Assembly: GCA_023431725.1 (NCBI GenBank)
Contig: JAEYVN010000022.1
Location: 1 to 6,150, forward strand
DNA from: Pseudomonadota bacterium
GTDB taxonomy: Bacteria; Pseudomonadota; Alphaproteobacteria; Rhizobiales; Xanthobacteraceae
DNA length: 6,150 nt
Direction: 5' to 3'
Shown: positions 4,760-6,150 of the stretch, one piece after another
Layout of the letters: each line of letters begins with the position of its first letter
How positions within the stretch are numbered: the first letter of the stretch is position 1
The notes under the pieces: generated by a model
Told to the model about the DNA's origin: nothing
What the model saw: the letters and a program-made list of their open reading frames with translations, nothing else
Databases searched by the model: none
Made by a program: the position numbers and the translations under genes

Positions 4760-6016
4760 ATGAGGCGTGTCGTCGTTACAGGTTTGGGAATGGTCTCGCC
4801 GCTCGGTTGCGGTGTCGAGACGACGTGGAAACGTATTCTCGAAGGCCGTAGCGGCGCCCGCCAGATCGATACTTTCGAGACCTCCGACCTGCCGTGCCGG
4901 ATCGCTTGTTCGATCCCGCGCGGCGACGGCTCTGACGGCACCTTCAATGCCGATCAGTGGATGGAACCGAAGGAACAGCGCAAGGTCGATCCCTTCATCG
5001 TCTATGCCATGAGCGCCGCACGTCAGGCGCTCGACGATGCACAATGGAGGCCGAGCACACCGGACGAGCAATATGCGACCGGTGTGATGATCGGCTCCGG
5101 CATCGGCGGTGTCGGCGGCATTGCCGAGGGCGCTCTCCTCGTCAAGGAACGCGGTCCGCGCAAGCTGTCGCCGTTCTTCATTCCGGGACGCATCATCAAT
5201 CTGGCGTCCGGTTATGTTTCGATCGAGTTCGGCCTCAAGGGACCGAATTCAGCGGTCGTGACGGCCTGTTCGACCGGCACGCACGCGATTGGCGATGCCT
5301 CGCGCATGATCATGCTCGGTGATGCCGACGTTATGGTTGCGGGTGGCGCTGAATCGCCGATCGACCGTCTGTCGATGGCCGGCTTTGCAGCCTGCCGTGC
5401 CTTGTCCACATCCTACAACGATACGCCCGAAAAGGCCTCGCGACCCTACGACAAGGACCGCGACGGCTTTGTCATGGGCGAGGGCGCAGGTGCTGTCGTG
5501 CTCGAGGAATACGAGCATGCCAAGAAGCGCGGCGCAAAGATCTATGCCGAAGTGATCGGCTACGGCATGTCCGGCGACGCCTATCACATCACCGCGCCGA
5601 CGGCGGATGGCGAAGGCGCCTTCCGCTGCATGTCGGCGGCGATCAAGCGGGCCGGCATTTCGGCTGACGATATCGACTACATCAACGCGCATGGCACATC
5701 GACCATGGCGGACACGATTGAACTCGGGGCCGTCGAACGTGTGGTCGGCAATGCGGCCGCCAAGATTTCGATGTCGTCCACCAAGTCCTCGATCGGCCAT
5801 CTGCTCGGCGCTGCCGGTGCCGTGGAAGCGATCTTCTCGATTCTGGCAATCCGCGATCAGATCGCGCCGCCGACCATCAATCTGGACAATCCGTCGGTGG
5901 AGACGCCGATCGATCTCGTGCCGCATAAGGCGCGCGAGCGCGAGATCAAGGTGGTCCTGTCGAACTCGTTCGGCTTCGGCGGCACTAACGCCACGCTGGT
6001 GATGCGCGCCGTCTGA
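4760..6016 (+). CDS. fabF: 3-oxoacyl-[acyl-carrier-protein] synthase II (KAS II)
   Basis: 418 residues, the usual size (E. coli 413). FabF condenses malonyl-ACP with acyl-ACP, releasing CO2, and is the main elongating ketosynthase; in many bacteria it also sets the balance of unsaturated C18 chains. The thiolase fold is complete: VVVTGLGMVSPLG at the start, nucleophile Cys170 in VTACSTGTHAIGD, DKDRDGFVMGEGAG (231-244), His311 in NAHGTST, Lys342 in SSTKSSIGH, His347 in the same motif, and the C-terminal SNSFGFGGTN (401-410) with the gating Phe. I take the ATG at 4760, which begins the conserved MRRVVVTG; its Shine-Dalgarno (CGGGAA, 4747-4752) is weak. An in-frame GTG at 4727 lies inside the hairpin arm and is unlikely. 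FabB would be the nearest alternative, but the acpP-fabF order and Rhizobiales-type sequence favour FabF. Confidence 0.96.
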   Translation: MRRVVVTGLGMVSPLGCGVETTWKRILEGRSGARQIDTFETSDLPCRIACSIPRGDGSDGTFNADQWMEPKEQRKVDPFIVYAMSAARQALDDAQWRPSTPDEQYATGVMIGSGIGGVGGIAEGALLVKERGPRKLSPFFIPGRIINLASGYVSIEFGLKGPNSAVVTACSTGTHAIGDASRMIMLGDADVMVAGGAESPIDRLSMAGFAACRALSTSYNDTPEKASRPYDKDRDGFVMGEGAGAVVLEEYEHAKKRGAKIYAEVIGYGMSGDAYHITAPTADGEGAFRCMSAAIKRAGISADDIDYINAHGTSTMADTIELGAVERVVGNAAAKISMSSTKSSIGHLLGAAGAVEAIFSILAIRDQIAPPTINLDNPSVETPIDLVPHKAREREIKVVLSNSFGFGGTNATLVMRAV

Positions 6017-6069
6017 CGCGAAAGCGCCGCCGGTCGGTGCGCTGCACCAGAACCCTGGCTTCCTGCGCA

Positions 6070-6129
6070 ACCATTTGTCCCGTAAATGGTATTTCCTCTG
6101 GATGGCGAGGCCTGCCACAGGCGCGCCAT
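6070..6129 (+). other. Two hairpins downstream of fabF (possible terminator region)
   Basis: The first hairpin is ACCATTT/AAATGGT (6070-6076 with 6084-6090, seven-base loop), followed by ATTTCCT. The second is a compound stem: ATGGCG/CGCCAT (6102-6107 with 6124-6129) enclosing GCCTG/CAGGC (6110-6114 with 6118-6122) and a three-base loop. Neither has a convincing T run. They may mark the end of the acpP-fabF transcript or lie before the next gene, which in related genomes is often mltG but is not visible here. I see no coding sequence in 6017-6150. Confidence 0.35.
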
Positions 6130-6150
6130 ACCTGCTTGCTATCGAATCAC

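Noticed and set aside
5249..6118. 289-codon minus-strand frame opposite fabF
   Set aside because: Shadow frame of His/Arg/Gly-rich composition; fabF is complete on the plus strand.
1..6150. Search for a defence system, mobile element, CRISPR array, tRNA or rRNA
   Set aside because: No transposase or integrase motifs, no regularly spaced repeats, no tRNA-like cloverleaf and no rRNA signature were seen. All genes belong to conserved housekeeping families.

Overview
The window is an ordinary-looking housekeeping locus from an alphaproteobacterium, most likely of the order Hyphomicrobiales (Rhizobiales). I base that on the gene order (rpsF-rpsR-DUF2232 membrane protein-rplI running one way, fabD-fabG-acpP-fabF the other), the high G+C content, and protein details such as the NAHGTSTMADTIELGAVERV stretch of FabF. 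I cannot name a genus.

Layout. On the minus strand, reading leftwards from about 1923, are the genes for ribosomal proteins bS6 (rpsF, 1426-1923) and bS18 (rpsR, 1175-1423), then a polytopic DUF2232-type membrane protein of unknown role (60-1085), then the first codons of rplI (bL9), cut by the window edge at position 1. On the plus strand are fabD (2423-3376) and fabG (3394-4131), then a 302-base gap with a terminator-like hairpin and a candidate promoter, then acpP (4434-4673) and fabF (4760-6016). The last 134 bases hold no gene, only hairpins. The 499 bases between the divergent rpsF and fabD starts hold a good sigma70-type promoter for rpsF, a consensus -35 box for fabD, and several GC-rich inverted repeats, but no credible gene.

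How the genes work together. FabD loads malonyl groups onto acyl carrier protein (AcpP), FabF condenses malonyl-ACP with acyl-ACP, and FabG reduces the resulting 3-ketoacyl-ACP. These are core steps of type II fatty acid synthesis. The other arm encodes bS6 and bS18, which bind next to each other on the 30S platform, and bL9 of the 50S subunit. All key catalytic residues I could check are intact, and every complete gene is of normal length for its family.

I found no mobile element, CRISPR array, defence system, tRNA or rRNA, and I do not see an undescribed system. The points most worth a second look are non-coding or peripheral: a 15-bp perfect hairpin between acpP and fabF, adjoining palindromes between rpsR and the DUF2232 gene, the long rpsF leader, the Gly/Phe/Arg-rich tail of bS6, and the conserved but unexplained DUF2232 gene.
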